Assembly: GCF_000156195.1 (NCBI RefSeq)
Contig: NZ_GG688317.1
Span: 62,001-126,000, forward strand
Direction of reading: 5' to 3'
Source: Bacteroides finegoldii DSM 17565
GTDB lineage: Bacteria > Bacteroidota > Bacteroidia > Bacteroidales > Bacteroidaceae
Length of the DNA: 64,000 bases
Below the pieces are notes generated by a model. It had not been told where the DNA came from. It was given only the letters and a program-made list of their open reading frames with translations, and made no database searches. Each line of letters begins with the position of its first letter. The stretch's first letter is position 1. Positions 44,204-53,604 of this stretch are shown piece after piece. The position numbers were made by a program, and so were the translations under genes.

Positions 44204-46096
44204 ATGAGTTTGAAGAAATATATATTTGCCGGATTGATAGGCATCGTATCGTTGGGTTCCTGTACGTATCTTGACAAAGAACCGGATACGGAGATTGATA
44301 TAGATATGGTCTTTGAAAATAAGACAAAGGTAGAATCTTGGCTGGCTAATGTATACAGCCGTATTCCTAATCCGGGAAATGACTGGTTGAATACATACGG
44401 ATGGGAAGTATTTGCGGATGACCTGACTGCTTCCGCACGCTGGCAACAGTGGGACTGGCCTAATATCACTAAGATTCTTGGTGGATGGACGCCTAATACA
44501 CAATGGGCGGGCAATTTCTGGGATGGTCTTCCTCAGAAAATACGCCAGGCTTACATATTTATTGAGCGGGTGCATGCATTGCCTGAGGCCGATCTGTCAC
44601 AGAAAGAAGTGGATTATATGAAAGCGGAAGCGCGTTTCCTTGCAGCTTATTATTGGTGGCAATTGTTGGAGACTTATGGACCGATTCCTTTTAGACCCAA
44701 TTACATTGCTCCTACTGACTTTACTCTTTCGGACTTAATGGTGGGACAGAGACCGTTTGACGAGATTGTCAGTCATTTGGATAATGAAATGCTGGAAGCG
44801 GCAAAGCAATTGCCGCCTGTATGGCAAAGTGTAGAGAAATATGGTCGTATCACTTCCGTTATGTGTCTGACTATTCGTGCAAAAATGTTATTGTTTGCAG
44901 CCAGTCCGCTTGTGAATGGTAATGAGTGGTACATCGGGCATAAGAATAAGGAGGGAGAAGAACTGTTTAATTCTACTTACAGTCAGGAAAAGTGGGTAAA
45001 GGCTGCTGAGGCTTGTAAACTTTTGCTTGATGAGGCAGACCAGGCTGGATACCGTTTGTATGTGGAATATAATGCAGAAGGAGAGATTGACCCTTTCACT
45101 TCGCTTGAAAATGTTTGGTTCACCAAGTTTCAGGATGGAAATAAGGAAATTCTGTTCCCTTACACAAAGCAGGATGCTTATCAAAGTTATCAGTTCTATA
45201 CCAATAAGGCTGTGACTAAGGAGTATGGTGGTGGAAATGGTTTGGGAGTATATCAAGGGCTGGTAGATGCTTTCTTTATGAAGAACGGGCTTCCGATAAC
45301 GGATGACAATGCAGAATATGTGGAAGGAGGTTTCTCTACAGAAAAAGAAATAAGAGTCACTGAGTGGACAGGTGGAACAGGACAAAAGGGAGAAGTGACT
45401 GCAGAAGGGACTTATAATATGTATTGCAACCGCGAACCGCGTTTCTATACAACGGTGAGTTATAATGGTTCTTGGTATGCCTTAGCCGGACGTAAATATG
45501 AGTTCTTTAAGAACCAGAAAGATAACGACTACACACACGATGCTCCTCAAAATGGTTATTTGGTTCGTAAAAAAGTATATCCTCAGGATAATCCGAAGAA
45601 TGGCAGTTATAAATGGCGGCAAATGTTCTTGTACCGTTTATCAGCTTCTTTCCTTGATTATGCCGAAGCAATCAATGAGGCTTATGATAATAAGGTATCC
45701 CGTGAGGAAGCGTTGAAATATGTAAATAAGGTGCGTGAACGTGCAGGTGTGCGGCAGTATACATTGAATACTGTTTCATTGGATGACCCTAAATATATTC
45801 ATGTAGATGACAATCAACTGGCAGTACGTGAGGTAGTTCGTATGGAACGGCGTGTTGAACTTTGTTGCGAAGGCTCACGCTGGTCGGATATCCGCCGTTG
45901 GAGAATCATTGAGAGTCTTCCTGAAATGTGTGGAGATGACTATGGCATGAATTATGGTGGAACGAACAGTAATGAGTTCTATAAGAGAACTGTATTCCAA
46001 ACGCGTGTATGGAAAAAGGCAATGTATTGGATGCCGGTATATTTCGAGGAGATAAATAAGAATCCTAACCTTGTTCAGGCTCCTTTCTGGAATTAA
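44204..46096 (+). CDS. susD: SusD-like glycan-binding lipoprotein
   Basis: The 630-aa surface lipoprotein forms the lid of the SusC transporter. The lipobox is SLGSC (Cys20), and a SusD/RagB helical body with TPR-like pairs follows. The family C-terminal pattern is present: RLSASFLDYAEAINEAY, ALKYVNKVRERAGV, REVVRMERRVELCCEGSRWSDIRRW. It should determine substrate capture. The length is at the upper end for the family. It is 4 bp before the next lipoprotein gene. Confidence 0.95.
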   Translation: MSLKKYIFAGLIGIVSLGSCTYLDKEPDTEIDIDMVFENKTKVESWLANVYSRIPNPGNDWLNTYGWEVFADDLTASARWQQWDWPNITKILGGWTPNTQWAGNFWDGLPQKIRQAYIFIERVHALPEADLSQKEVDYMKAEARFLAAYYWWQLLETYGPIPFRPNYIAPTDFTLSDLMVGQRPFDEIVSHLDNEMLEAAKQLPPVWQSVEKYGRITSVMCLTIRAKMLLFAASPLVNGNEWYIGHKNKEGEELFNSTYSQEKWVKAAEACKLLLDEADQAGYRLYVEYNAEGEIDPFTSLENVWFTKFQDGNKEILFPYTKQDAYQSYQFYTNKAVTKEYGGGNGLGVYQGLVDAFFMKNGLPITDDNAEYVEGGFSTEKEIRVTEWTGGTGQKGEVTAEGTYNMYCNREPRFYTTVSYNGSWYALAGRKYEFFKNQKDNDYTHDAPQNGYLVRKKVYPQDNPKNGSYKWRQMFLYRLSASFLDYAEAINEAYDNKVSREEALKYVNKVRERAGVRQYTLNTVSLDDPKYIHVDDNQLAVREVVRMERRVELCCEGSRWSDIRRWRIIESLPEMCGDDYGMNYGGTNSNEFYKRTVFQTRVWKKAMYWMPVYFEEINKNPNLVQAPFWN

Positions 46097-46100
46097 TTAA

Positions 46101-47261
46101 ATGAAAAGCATGATTATGAATAAGATAATGAAATTAATATGCTTGCTCTTTCTGGCATCGATAGTAGCGAGCTGTAATAAAGATCCGGAGTACTACACAC
46201 TGGAAACGCCTGCAGACCAGATGCTATTAAGGACTTCTTCTGCTGACCTTACTTTGGAGAAAGAGAAGGAGAATGAGACTGCGATTACTTTTACGTGGAA
46301 CGCTGCAGCACAGCGTGGCGGTGCTGACGCCAATATTGCTTACTTCTTTAGAATGTATATGGCGGACTTACACTCTAATGTCACTAGCTTATATGAAATT
46401 GAAGCCGGAGAACGCTCTATCAGCTTCACGCATAATGAACTGAATGATATTTTGGCTTCTTGGAGCATACTTCCCGGAGATAAAGTTACTATCGAGGCAG
46501 AGGTAATCGCTCAAGTGAATTCGTCTGCTCAGTATTTGAAACCGGAATTGTCGAAAACACAATTCGATGTGGTCGGGTATGATAAGAATGCTACTGCGAT
46601 TTATATGGTGATGATAACGGAAGATGGTGAAAGGTCTATGCGAAGAATGACGGAAAAAGTTGTCGGTTCGGGAATCTACCAGTCACAGGCAGAATTGAAA
46701 CCATGCAAGTACTTCTTTGCGCTCAGTGCAGAATCGGATTATCCATGTTACATGAAAGGCGAAAATGGAGATAACTCTTTGCAGTATGTAACGGAAGAAG
46801 GTGATTATGAGATGTTGGAGAATACAAAGAGCGGTACATATACAATGGTGGTTGATCTGAACGTATTTGATGTTAACATAGTCAGTTTGTATCCTTTGCC
46901 GAAGGATGGTATTTGGATTGTCGGTAATTCCTGCGAGGTAGGTTGGGATTTGGGAGTTGCTAAAGAGAAAGGAGCTCTGCAAAGTAAGGACCCGCGCCAT
47001 CCTGAGCTTTGGACCTATACAGGTAATTTCTATTATAATGGTGGTAGCAATGAATTCAAACTTTCAGTGGACCTTGACTGGGGTGGTAGATTTTTCTTTG
47101 CTCCTCATGCGGCAGCTAATCCGGCAGCAGAGCATGAACTTGGGGAAGCGAGATACCAGGACAATGGTGGCGACTTGAAATGGAGCGTTGCGTCAGATGG
47201 TAAATACACCTTGACAGTGGACCTTAACCAAATGAGGATATATCTGAATCCTGCCGAGTAA
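46101..47261 (+). CDS. SusE/SusF-like outer-membrane lipoprotein
   Basis: This 386-aa lipoprotein has Cys25 in a VASC lipobox. An N-terminal SusE Ig-like domain follows (ITFTWNAAAQRGGADANIAYFFRMY), then a middle beta domain and a C-terminal SusE/SusF carbohydrate-binding module (GIWIVGNSCEVGW, NEFKLSVDLDWGGRFFFAP, YTLTVDLNQMRIYL). It probably binds the polysaccharide at the cell surface. Several Met codons lie at the start (1, 4, 6, 10), so the exact initiation is uncertain. It is part of the susCD operon. Confidence 0.88.
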   Translation: MKSMIMNKIMKLICLLFLASIVASCNKDPEYYTLETPADQMLLRTSSADLTLEKEKENETAITFTWNAAAQRGGADANIAYFFRMYMADLHSNVTSLYEIEAGERSISFTHNELNDILASWSILPGDKVTIEAEVIAQVNSSAQYLKPELSKTQFDVVGYDKNATAIYMVMITEDGERSMRRMTEKVVGSGIYQSQAELKPCKYFFALSAESDYPCYMKGENGDNSLQYVTEEGDYEMLENTKSGTYTMVVDLNVFDVNIVSLYPLPKDGIWIVGNSCEVGWDLGVAKEKGALQSKDPRHPELWTYTGNFYYNGGSNEFKLSVDLDWGGRFFFAPHAAANPAAEHELGEARYQDNGGDLKWSVASDGKYTLTVDLNQMRIYLNPAE

Positions 47262-47285
47262 TCTTCGTAATGAGTTTATTAAAAT

Positions 47286-47798
47286 ATGAAAATCATGAAA
47301 AAACTGTTTATTATAATCTGTTTGCTTGCCAATATAGTTGTATTGGGAGCATGCGGTGACGTAGAAGGTGCGGGCGAATCACAACCCCGTGTACCGAGAG
47401 TGGAAGTGGAATCTGAAAATTACTATGTACAAATTGTACAAGAGAATATAAATGGGGTTGCTTTTGTATATCGTTGGTTGGATATGGAAACAGCATCGAA
47501 ATATGTTATAACTTTGGCGTGGGAAAAAGATGCAGAAACGACTAAAACTCTGGATATAGAGGATAAGAGTATACTGACCTACAACGGAGTGCGTGAGTTG
47601 CTTTTTACCAACCGGCAAATAATGGAATACATGAGAACCTTTGGATTGGATGAAAAGGAAGCTCAATTGAGCATTACATTGGAAGCGTTCCAGGCAGATG
47701 GTACGCCAATTACTTCCGAAGCAGCTAAGGCATCAAAGACCTCTGAAATCGATATTATATTGGGTCCCGGTGTGGAGTTAAATCCGGATTTGGAATAG
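47286..47798 (+). CDS. Short SusE-domain-like lipoprotein
   Basis: The 170-aa lipoprotein (Cys23 in LGAC) has a single Ig-like SusE-type domain: VAFVYRWLDMETASKYVITLAWEK resembles the first domain of SusE proteins, including the neighbour. It lacks any binding module. It could be a spacer, an assembly partner or a remnant of a longer SusE protein; the frame is intact, so it is not a pseudogene. It lies 24 bp after the larger SusE-like gene. Confidence 0.75.
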   Translation: MKIMKKLFIIICLLANIVVLGACGDVEGAGESQPRVPRVEVESENYYVQIVQENINGVAFVYRWLDMETASKYVITLAWEKDAETTKTLDIEDKSILTYNGVRELLFTNRQIMEYMRTFGLDEKEAQLSITLEAFQADGTPITSEAAKASKTSEIDIILGPGVELNPDLE

Positions 47799-47832
47799 AA
47801 TAGTAACAATTAACAAGAAAAACTCAAAACTT

Positions 47833-48894
47833 ATGTATATGCAAAATATAATCGCGCTTGGAATGATTTCCCTATTCACTTGGGGGTGCGGTAATAGTGA
47901 CAAGCAGAAAGGTGAAACGGTGCAAACACCGTTGGAAGACAAAGTGTGGTATTCAAATCCGGTTATAGACTCCGATAATCCGGACCCGACAGTGATAAAG
48001 GCAGAGGATGGATATTTCTATCTGTACGCTACGGGAGGTAATACATGGATACATAAGTCTAAGGATCTGGTACATTGGACTTATGTGAGTGGTGCCTATG
48101 AGGAAGATAAAAAACCGTCATGGGAGCCGGATGCTGGTATCTGGGCACCGGATATTAATTATATCGATGGTAAATATGTAATGTACTACTCTTTGTCCAA
48201 ATGGGGCGGTGGAGAAACTTGTGGTATTGGAGTTTCCGTTTCGGATAGACCGGAAGGGCCGTTTACTGACCAAGGTAAGTTATTCCGGAGCAATGAGATT
48301 GGCGTGCACAACAGTATCGACCCTTTCTATATCGAGGATAACGGCAAGAAGTACCTGTTTTGGGGAAGCTGGTATGGTATTTGGGGAGTTGAGTTGAGCG
48401 AGGATGGCCTTTCGTTGAAAGGTGGAATAGAGAATGCGAAAGCAACAAAAATCCAAGTTGCTGCCAACACCGGAAACACGAATGCTTACGAAGGGTCCTA
48501 TATATTGAAAAGAGGCGATTATTATTATCTGTTCTGTTCTACCGGTACCTGCTGTGAAGGTGCGAATAGTACCTATCAGACGGTGGTATGCCGTTCTACG
48601 AATCTTTTCGGTCCTTATGTAAATAAGGCGGGCGAAAAGATGAACGATAACAAACATGAGGTGTTGATACATAAGAATGATGCATTCCTGGGTACAGGGC
48701 ACAATGCTGAAATAGTACAAGATGATGAAGGTAAAGACTGGATAATCTATCACGCTTACCGCACTGCCGATCCGTCTTTGGGTCGCGTAGTCTTGCTTGA
48801 TAGAGTGTATTGGGATGACAACGGATGGCCTTATCTCGTAGGAGATGGTCCGGTTGTGAAGGCGGAAGCACCTGCTTTCAAGGATAATAAGTAA
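47833..48894 (+). CDS. GH43 glycoside hydrolase, lipoprotein
   Basis: This 353-aa enzyme has a five-bladed propeller of the GH43 type (arabinanases, arabinofuranosidases, xylosidases). Catalytic triad: base D51 in NPDPTV, pKa modulator D163 in SIDPF, acid E220 in AYEGSY. Other family features are WAPDINYIDGKYVMYYS and GTGHNAEIV. The overall pattern is close to arabinanase-like subfamilies. A lipobox-like WGC (Cys19) suggests anchoring in the outer membrane. The operon context with alpha-glucosidases makes the true substrate uncertain. Confidence 0.88.
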   Translation: MYMQNIIALGMISLFTWGCGNSDKQKGETVQTPLEDKVWYSNPVIDSDNPDPTVIKAEDGYFYLYATGGNTWIHKSKDLVHWTYVSGAYEEDKKPSWEPDAGIWAPDINYIDGKYVMYYSLSKWGGGETCGIGVSVSDRPEGPFTDQGKLFRSNEIGVHNSIDPFYIEDNGKKYLFWGSWYGIWGVELSEDGLSLKGGIENAKATKIQVAANTGNTNAYEGSYILKRGDYYYLFCSTGTCCEGANSTYQTVVCRSTNLFGPYVNKAGEKMNDNKHEVLIHKNDAFLGTGHNAEIVQDDEGKDWIIYHAYRTADPSLGRVVLLDRVYWDDNGWPYLVGDGPVVKAEAPAFKDNK

Positions 48895-48978
48895 TTGGTA
48901 TGGGATAATTGCAGCTATATAGCTGCAATTATCCTAATTTTGCTCTCGGATTTTAATTTTATAGATTTTAAAAATGTT

Positions 48979-51522
48979 ATGAAAAAAAAAATACTGCTAA
49001 TTTTGCTTTGCATTTTACAAAGTGTTCTATTTGCACTGCAAGCACAAAACACACAACGGAATATCGCATATACGGATGATAACGTGAGATTCACAGTCAT
49101 CTCCGACGGGGCTCTCCGCTTGGAATATGCTCTGGATGGGAAATTTGTAGACGACAGATCGCACATGGCTATCAATCGCCTGTATCCTCAAGTAGATTAC
49201 AAACTGAAAACAAGAGGAGGATGGGTTGAAATAACGACTTCTAAGATGAAGATGCGTTATAAGAAAAACAGCGGACAGTTTACGGATAAGAACTTAATTA
49301 TCACCGCAGCTAAAGAAATGCTGCCTTTTTCCTGGAAACCCGGTATGCAACAGAAGGGTAACTTGAAAGGTACTTATCGTACATTGGATGGTATGGATGG
49401 TGATACGCAGACACAGACTTGGGTGGCTGATACAAAGAAGGGTGAAAAACTGAAACTGGAAGATGGTCTGCTGGCTACGGACGGCTGGACTTTCATCGAT
49501 GATTCGCAAGGACTTCTGTTTGATAATGATAAGGATTGGGATTGGGTGAAAGAGCGTCCGGCTAATGGCGGGCAGGACTGGTACTTCATGGCTTATGGAC
49601 ATGATTATAAAGCAGCTCTGAAAGATTATACTCTTTTTGCCGGAAAAGTGCCGTTGCCACCCCGCTATGCGTTCGGTTACTGGTGGTCGCGCTATTGGCT
49701 GTACTCTGATAAGGAATTCCGTAATTTGATTGATAATTTCCATACGTATCAGATTCCTTTGGATGTATTGGTAGTAGATATGGACTGGCATTATACGGAA
49801 CAAGGAAAAGGCGGTTGGACTGGTTGGACCTGGAACAGGGACCTGTTTCCGAATCCGAAAGGATTCCTCGGATACCTCAAACAAAATGACGTGAAAATAA
49901 CCCTCAACCTGCACCCTGCGGATGGAGTGGCTTCTTATGAAGAAAAATATCCTGAACTGGCAAAGGATATGGGAGTTGATCCTCAGTCCAAACAAACGAT
50001 TCCATGGATAAACTCAGATAAGAAGTTTATCAAGAATATGTTCAAGAATGTATTGACTCCGATGGAGAAAGACGGGGTTGATTTCTGGTGGCTGGATTGG
50101 CAACAAGGGATCTATGACCCGAAAATGAAGAATTTGAGTAATACCTGGTGGATTAATTATGCTTTTTTCAGTAATATGGAAAAGAACCGGGATACGCGTC
50201 CTATGTTGTACCATCGTTGGGGAGGTTTGGGAAATCATCGCTATCAGGTCGGTTTTTCAGGTGATGCGGTTGTATCATGGAAATCATTGGATTTTCAGCC
50301 TTATTTCAATTCTACGGCTTCTAATGTATTGTATGGTTATTGGAGCCATGACTTGGGCGGACATATCGGCGAAAGTATCGATCCGGAAATGTACACTCGC
50401 TGGTTGCAATTTGGAGCTCTAAGTCCGATTATGCGTACGCACTCGCAAAAGAGTGCCGGTTTGAATAAAGAACCGTGGGTGTTTAACAAAGAGTATTGTG
50501 ATATTCTTCGTAAGACAATCCGGCAGCGTTATGAGATGGCTCCGTATATTTACACGATGGCCCGTAAAGGGTATGATGAAGGGTTGTCACTTTGCCGTCC
50601 GATGTATTATGACTATCCGGAAAGTAAAGAGGCTTATGAATTCCGCAGTGAATATATGTTTGGAGATGATATTTTGGTTGCTCCCGCTACGGCTCCGGCA
50701 AAGGATGGTTATGTACAGGTGCGTGCGTGGTTGCCCGAAGGTGAGTGGTATGAACTGCATACCGGTACTTTACTGAAAGGCGGTCAGATTGTAGAGCGTC
50801 CTTTTGCTATCGACGAATATCCGATTTATGTAAAGGCAGGCGCTGTATTGCCAATGTATACAAGCAAAGTAATGAACTTGAATGGCAATGACGAAGAAGT
50901 TGTAATTACCGTATTCCCCGGTGGAAATGGGGCGTCTTCCTTTAGTTTCTACGAGGATAATGGAAACGATAAGAATTATGCGTCAGAATATGCTGTGACT
51001 AAACTGACGGCTTCCCGCCGGGGACAGGAACAAACAATTGTTATTGGTAGGCGTGAAGGACAATATAAAAATATGCCTGTTTTCCGTTCATTTAAAGTGA
51101 AGGTGCTCTCATCGCTTGTCCCGCAATCTGTTACTGTGAACGGACAACCTGCAAAATACGAATACTTAGGTGAAGAGTTTGCTCTTTCTGTCGATTTGCC
51201 GATTTTGTCTTGCGACCAGGAAAAGGTCATTAAGATAGTTTATCCTGCGGAAACGGCTGATATGAACGGTTTATTGGGAGCATCGAGACGAGTTGCCAAA
51301 TCTATGGAGCAGTTGAAATATCGTGATTCATATATTTGCTTTAAAGAAGAATTTGGTAAGATGGGAAGTTTAAGTGAAGCAGTTACTTATGCTCCGGACA
51401 AGATTTCTTCTTTAGTTTCCGATTTCTGGAAAAGTTATAATGATTTTCCGGAAGTTCTGAAACGCCAAGGTTTGAATGACGATAATAAGGCGTGGTTCTT
51501 GCAGTCTATTTGCTGGAAATAA
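48979..51522 (+). CDS. GH31 alpha-glycosidase
   Basis: The 847-aa secreted enzyme (signal peptide ends LQAQ) is a retaining alpha-glycosidase. N-terminal galactose-mutarotase-like beta domain; TIM barrel with LVVDMDWHYTEQGKGGWTGW, nucleophile D373 in WWLDWQQG, acid/base D429 in FSGDAVVSW, and YWSHDLGGH. Beta domains follow from about 600, and a C-terminal helical tail from about 760. Alpha-glucosidase is most likely, but alpha-xylosidase and others share the family. I chose the start at MKKKILL (48979), which gives a clean signal peptide; the frame is open to 48895. Confidence 0.92.
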   Translation: MKKKILLILLCILQSVLFALQAQNTQRNIAYTDDNVRFTVISDGALRLEYALDGKFVDDRSHMAINRLYPQVDYKLKTRGGWVEITTSKMKMRYKKNSGQFTDKNLIITAAKEMLPFSWKPGMQQKGNLKGTYRTLDGMDGDTQTQTWVADTKKGEKLKLEDGLLATDGWTFIDDSQGLLFDNDKDWDWVKERPANGGQDWYFMAYGHDYKAALKDYTLFAGKVPLPPRYAFGYWWSRYWLYSDKEFRNLIDNFHTYQIPLDVLVVDMDWHYTEQGKGGWTGWTWNRDLFPNPKGFLGYLKQNDVKITLNLHPADGVASYEEKYPELAKDMGVDPQSKQTIPWINSDKKFIKNMFKNVLTPMEKDGVDFWWLDWQQGIYDPKMKNLSNTWWINYAFFSNMEKNRDTRPMLYHRWGGLGNHRYQVGFSGDAVVSWKSLDFQPYFNSTASNVLYGYWSHDLGGHIGESIDPEMYTRWLQFGALSPIMRTHSQKSAGLNKEPWVFNKEYCDILRKTIRQRYEMAPYIYTMARKGYDEGLSLCRPMYYDYPESKEAYEFRSEYMFGDDILVAPATAPAKDGYVQVRAWLPEGEWYELHTGTLLKGGQIVERPFAIDEYPIYVKAGAVLPMYTSKVMNLNGNDEEVVITVFPGGNGASSFSFYEDNGNDKNYASEYAVTKLTASRRGQEQTIVIGRREGQYKNMPVFRSFKVKVLSSLVPQSVTVNGQPAKYEYLGEEFALSVDLPILSCDQEKVIKIVYPAETADMNGLLGASRRVAKSMEQLKYRDSYICFKEEFGKMGSLSEAVTYAPDKISSLVSDFWKSYNDFPEVLKRQGLNDDNKAWFLQSICWK

Positions 51523-51545
51523 GAGTGTAGATGGACGGAATGATG

Positions 51546-51585
51546 AAGAGGAAACCCTTTTCGGACACTTTCCTCTTTTGTTTTT
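51546..51585 (+). terminator. Terminator of the PUL operon
   Basis: AAGAGGAAA (51546-51554) pairs with TTTCCTCTT (51569-51577) and is followed by TTGTTTTT, 24 bp after the GH31 stop. Confidence 0.75.
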
Positions 51586-51607
51586 CAGGCTGAAACCTGT
51601 TAGGGAC

Positions 51608-51638
51608 TTGACAAATGCATTTTAATGTTGTATCTTTG
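51608..51638 (+). promoter_or_regulatory. Promoter of a candidate small RNA
   Basis: TTG (51608-51610) and TATCTTTG (51631-51638) are 20 bp apart, a good Bacteroides promoter in a region without a protein gene. Predicted start near 51645. Confidence 0.65.
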
Positions 51639-51644
51639 TAGCTC

Positions 51645-51813
51645 AAGGAAATGGATTTCTGCCTGATAATAACTGAAAAATTAGATAAAAATGAATATAG
51701 AAGTAGTATAATATAGTGACAATTGTTCTCTCTCTTCTTGGACTATACCAAGAAATAGAATATCTGATATAGGCTAAGGCTGCGAATTCCACAAAATTCG
51801 CAGCCTTTTTTGT
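51645..51813 (+). ncRNA. Candidate small RNA of about 165 nt
   Basis: A good promoter (51608-51638) and a strong intrinsic terminator (51776-51813) frame a transcript with no open frame longer than six codons (MNIEVV at 51690). Inside is a stable hairpin TTCTTGG-ACTATA-CCAAGAA near 51736. The region is thus a stand-alone non-coding RNA gene by layout. I do not recognise a known family; a 6S-type or regulatory RNA is possible. Confidence 0.55.
51776..51813 (+). terminator. Strong intrinsic terminator of the candidate small RNA
   Basis: AAGGCTGCGAATT (51776-51788) pairs perfectly with 51795-51807, followed by a T-run. Confidence 0.85.
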
Positions 51814-51854
51814 TGTAAAAAATAGACGATAAAAGTCGAATTCGCAATTTGAGA

Positions 51855-51933
51855 TTTTATAATAAACTTGGATACCGTTTATAATAAACTGCTCAAAAGT
51901 TTATTATAAATGTATCATACGTTTATGTACTAA
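51855..51933 (+). repeat. Palindromic 13-mers with exact 22-bp period
   Basis: GTTTATAATAAAC-like palindromes start at 51855, 51877 and 51899, and a degenerate one at 51921: four sites exactly 22 bp (two helical turns) apart. They lie between the small-RNA terminator and the 3' end of the comM gene, where no gene start is near. The arrangement suits cooperative binding of a dimeric protein. The remaining 51934-52052 shows nothing I can name. Confidence 0.65.
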
Positions 51934-52052
51934 GCTGTAATGATATTTGATGGAACGTTTTCCTTTGTGTGGTATCTTTCGGAATTGAGGTAATTATAGT
52001 ATACAAATAGTGTAGTCTCTTACTTTTACAAGATGGAGCGGAAGGCGACTCT

Positions 52053-53591
52053 CTATCCCGCCCAGTTCTCTCTATCCAGATTCCGATAACTGATGGCTTC
52101 TGCCAAATGAGCGGAAAGAATCTGTTCACTTCCTTCCAGATCGGCAATGGTACGCGCTACTTTCAATATACGGTCGTATGCGCGTGCGGAAAGATTGAGG
52201 CGTTCCATTGCATTTCGCAGCAGGGAAAGTCCTTTGTCATCCGGTCGCGCATAAATGGATAATAGCTTGCTGCTCATCTGTGCATTGCAGTAGATTCCCG
52301 GATACTCAGCATAGCGTTTTTCTTGTATCTGACGAGCTCTGATTACACGTTCACGAATGGCGGCACTGGACTCTCCTCTTCGTTGGTCGGAGATTTTGTC
52401 AAAAGGGACTGGGATGATTTCAATCTGAATATCAATCCTGTCGAGCAAAGGACCGGAAATCTTATTCAGGTATTTCTGCACCTGTCCGGGACTGCATACA
52501 CACGCTTTGGTCGGGTGATTGTAATAACCACATGGGCAAGGGTTCATGGAGGCTACCAATGTGAAGCTGGCAGGATAATCTATACTGCTTTTTACGCGGG
52601 AAATGGTGATGCGCCTATCTTCTAACGGTTGTCGTAGTACTTCGAGTACGTTTCTGCTGAATTCGGGCAGTTCGTCAAGAAATAAAATCCCGTTGTGCGC
52701 TAGGCTTATTTCTCCGGGCTGGGGAAAACTCCCTCCTCCTACCATGGCAGTTTGTGAAATAGTGTGGTGTGGGTCTCGGAAAGGGCGTTGGGTTATTAGT
52801 GAGGAATTTCGGTTTAGCTTTCCGGCTACGGAGTGTATTTTGGTTGTTTCGAGGCTTTCTCCTAAAGAGAGGGGAGGAAGAATCGAAGGTAATCTTTTTG
52901 CCATCATTGACTTCCCGCTTCCGGGCGCACCTATCATAATCAGGTTGTGACCGCCGGCTGCCGCTACTTCCAATGCCCTTTTTACATTCTCCTGCCCTTT
53001 TACATCGGCGAAATCAAATTCAAAGTTACTTTGTTGGGCGTAGAACTCTTCTCGAGTATTGACTATGGTTGGTTCTAATTCTCGCTCATTATTGAAGAAT
53101 TCGATGACTTCTTTAATATTGCTGACGCCATAAACTTTCAGTTGATTGACTACGGCAGCTTCCCGTGCATTCTGCTGTGGGATAATCAATCCGTCAAATC
53201 CGTCTTCTCTTGCTTTGATGGCAATAGGGAGCGCTCCTTTGATGGGCTGTATGCTTCCATCAAGACTCAGTTCTCCCATTAGCAAGTAGCGAGAGAATTT
53301 CTCGGAAGATATAGTTCCGTTGGCTCCCAGAAGGCCGATGGCAAGGGGTAAATCGTAGGCTGAACCTTCTTTGCGAATATCTGCCGGTGCCATGTTGACT
53401 ATCAGGTTACTGGTCGGTATCTTATAACCGTTAACTTGAAGAGCGGAGATTATGCGTTGATGGCTTTCTTTGACCGCAGAATCCGGAAGGCCGACCAGAT
53501 AGAACATACAGCCACGTGAGCTGTTTACTTCGATTGTGATGAGTGTTGCACCAATTCCTTGAACAGCCGCTCCGAATACTTTGATTAACAC
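52053..53591 (-). CDS. comM: YifB/ComM family Mg-chelatase-like AAA ATPase
   Basis: This 512-aa protein has an N-terminal Lon-protease-like (ChlI) domain, a central Mg-chelatase AAA+ domain (Walker A GAPGSGKS near residue 222, LFLDELPEFSRNVLEVLRQPLEDR) and a C-terminal Mg-chelatase-type domain (LNLSARAYDRILKVARTIADLEG). In naturally transformable bacteria the family acts as a hexameric helicase promoting branch migration; in Bacteroides its role is less clear. The length is normal. It starts 13 bp after the TlpA-like gene and is probably co-transcribed with it. Confidence 0.93.
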   Translation of the reverse strand: MLIKVFGAAVQGIGATLITIEVNSSRGCMFYLVGLPDSAVKESHQRIISALQVNGYKIPTSNLIVNMAPADIRKEGSAYDLPLAIGLLGANGTISSEKFSRYLLMGELSLDGSIQPIKGALPIAIKAREDGFDGLIIPQQNAREAAVVNQLKVYGVSNIKEVIEFFNNERELEPTIVNTREEFYAQQSNFEFDFADVKGQENVKRALEVAAAGGHNLIMIGAPGSGKSMMAKRLPSILPPLSLGESLETTKIHSVAGKLNRNSSLITQRPFRDPHHTISQTAMVGGGSFPQPGEISLAHNGILFLDELPEFSRNVLEVLRQPLEDRRITISRVKSSIDYPASFTLVASMNPCPCGYYNHPTKACVCSPGQVQKYLNKISGPLLDRIDIQIEIIPVPFDKISDQRRGESSAAIRERVIRARQIQEKRYAEYPGIYCNAQMSSKLLSIYARPDDKGLSLLRNAMERLNLSARAYDRILKVARTIADLEGSEQILSAHLAEAISYRNLDRENWAG

Positions 53592-53604
53592 GTTTGGTTA
53601 CTGA

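Noticed and set aside
47286..47798. Pseudogene of susE
   Set aside because: The frame is intact with signal peptide, lipobox and stop; nothing shows decay in the sequence itself.
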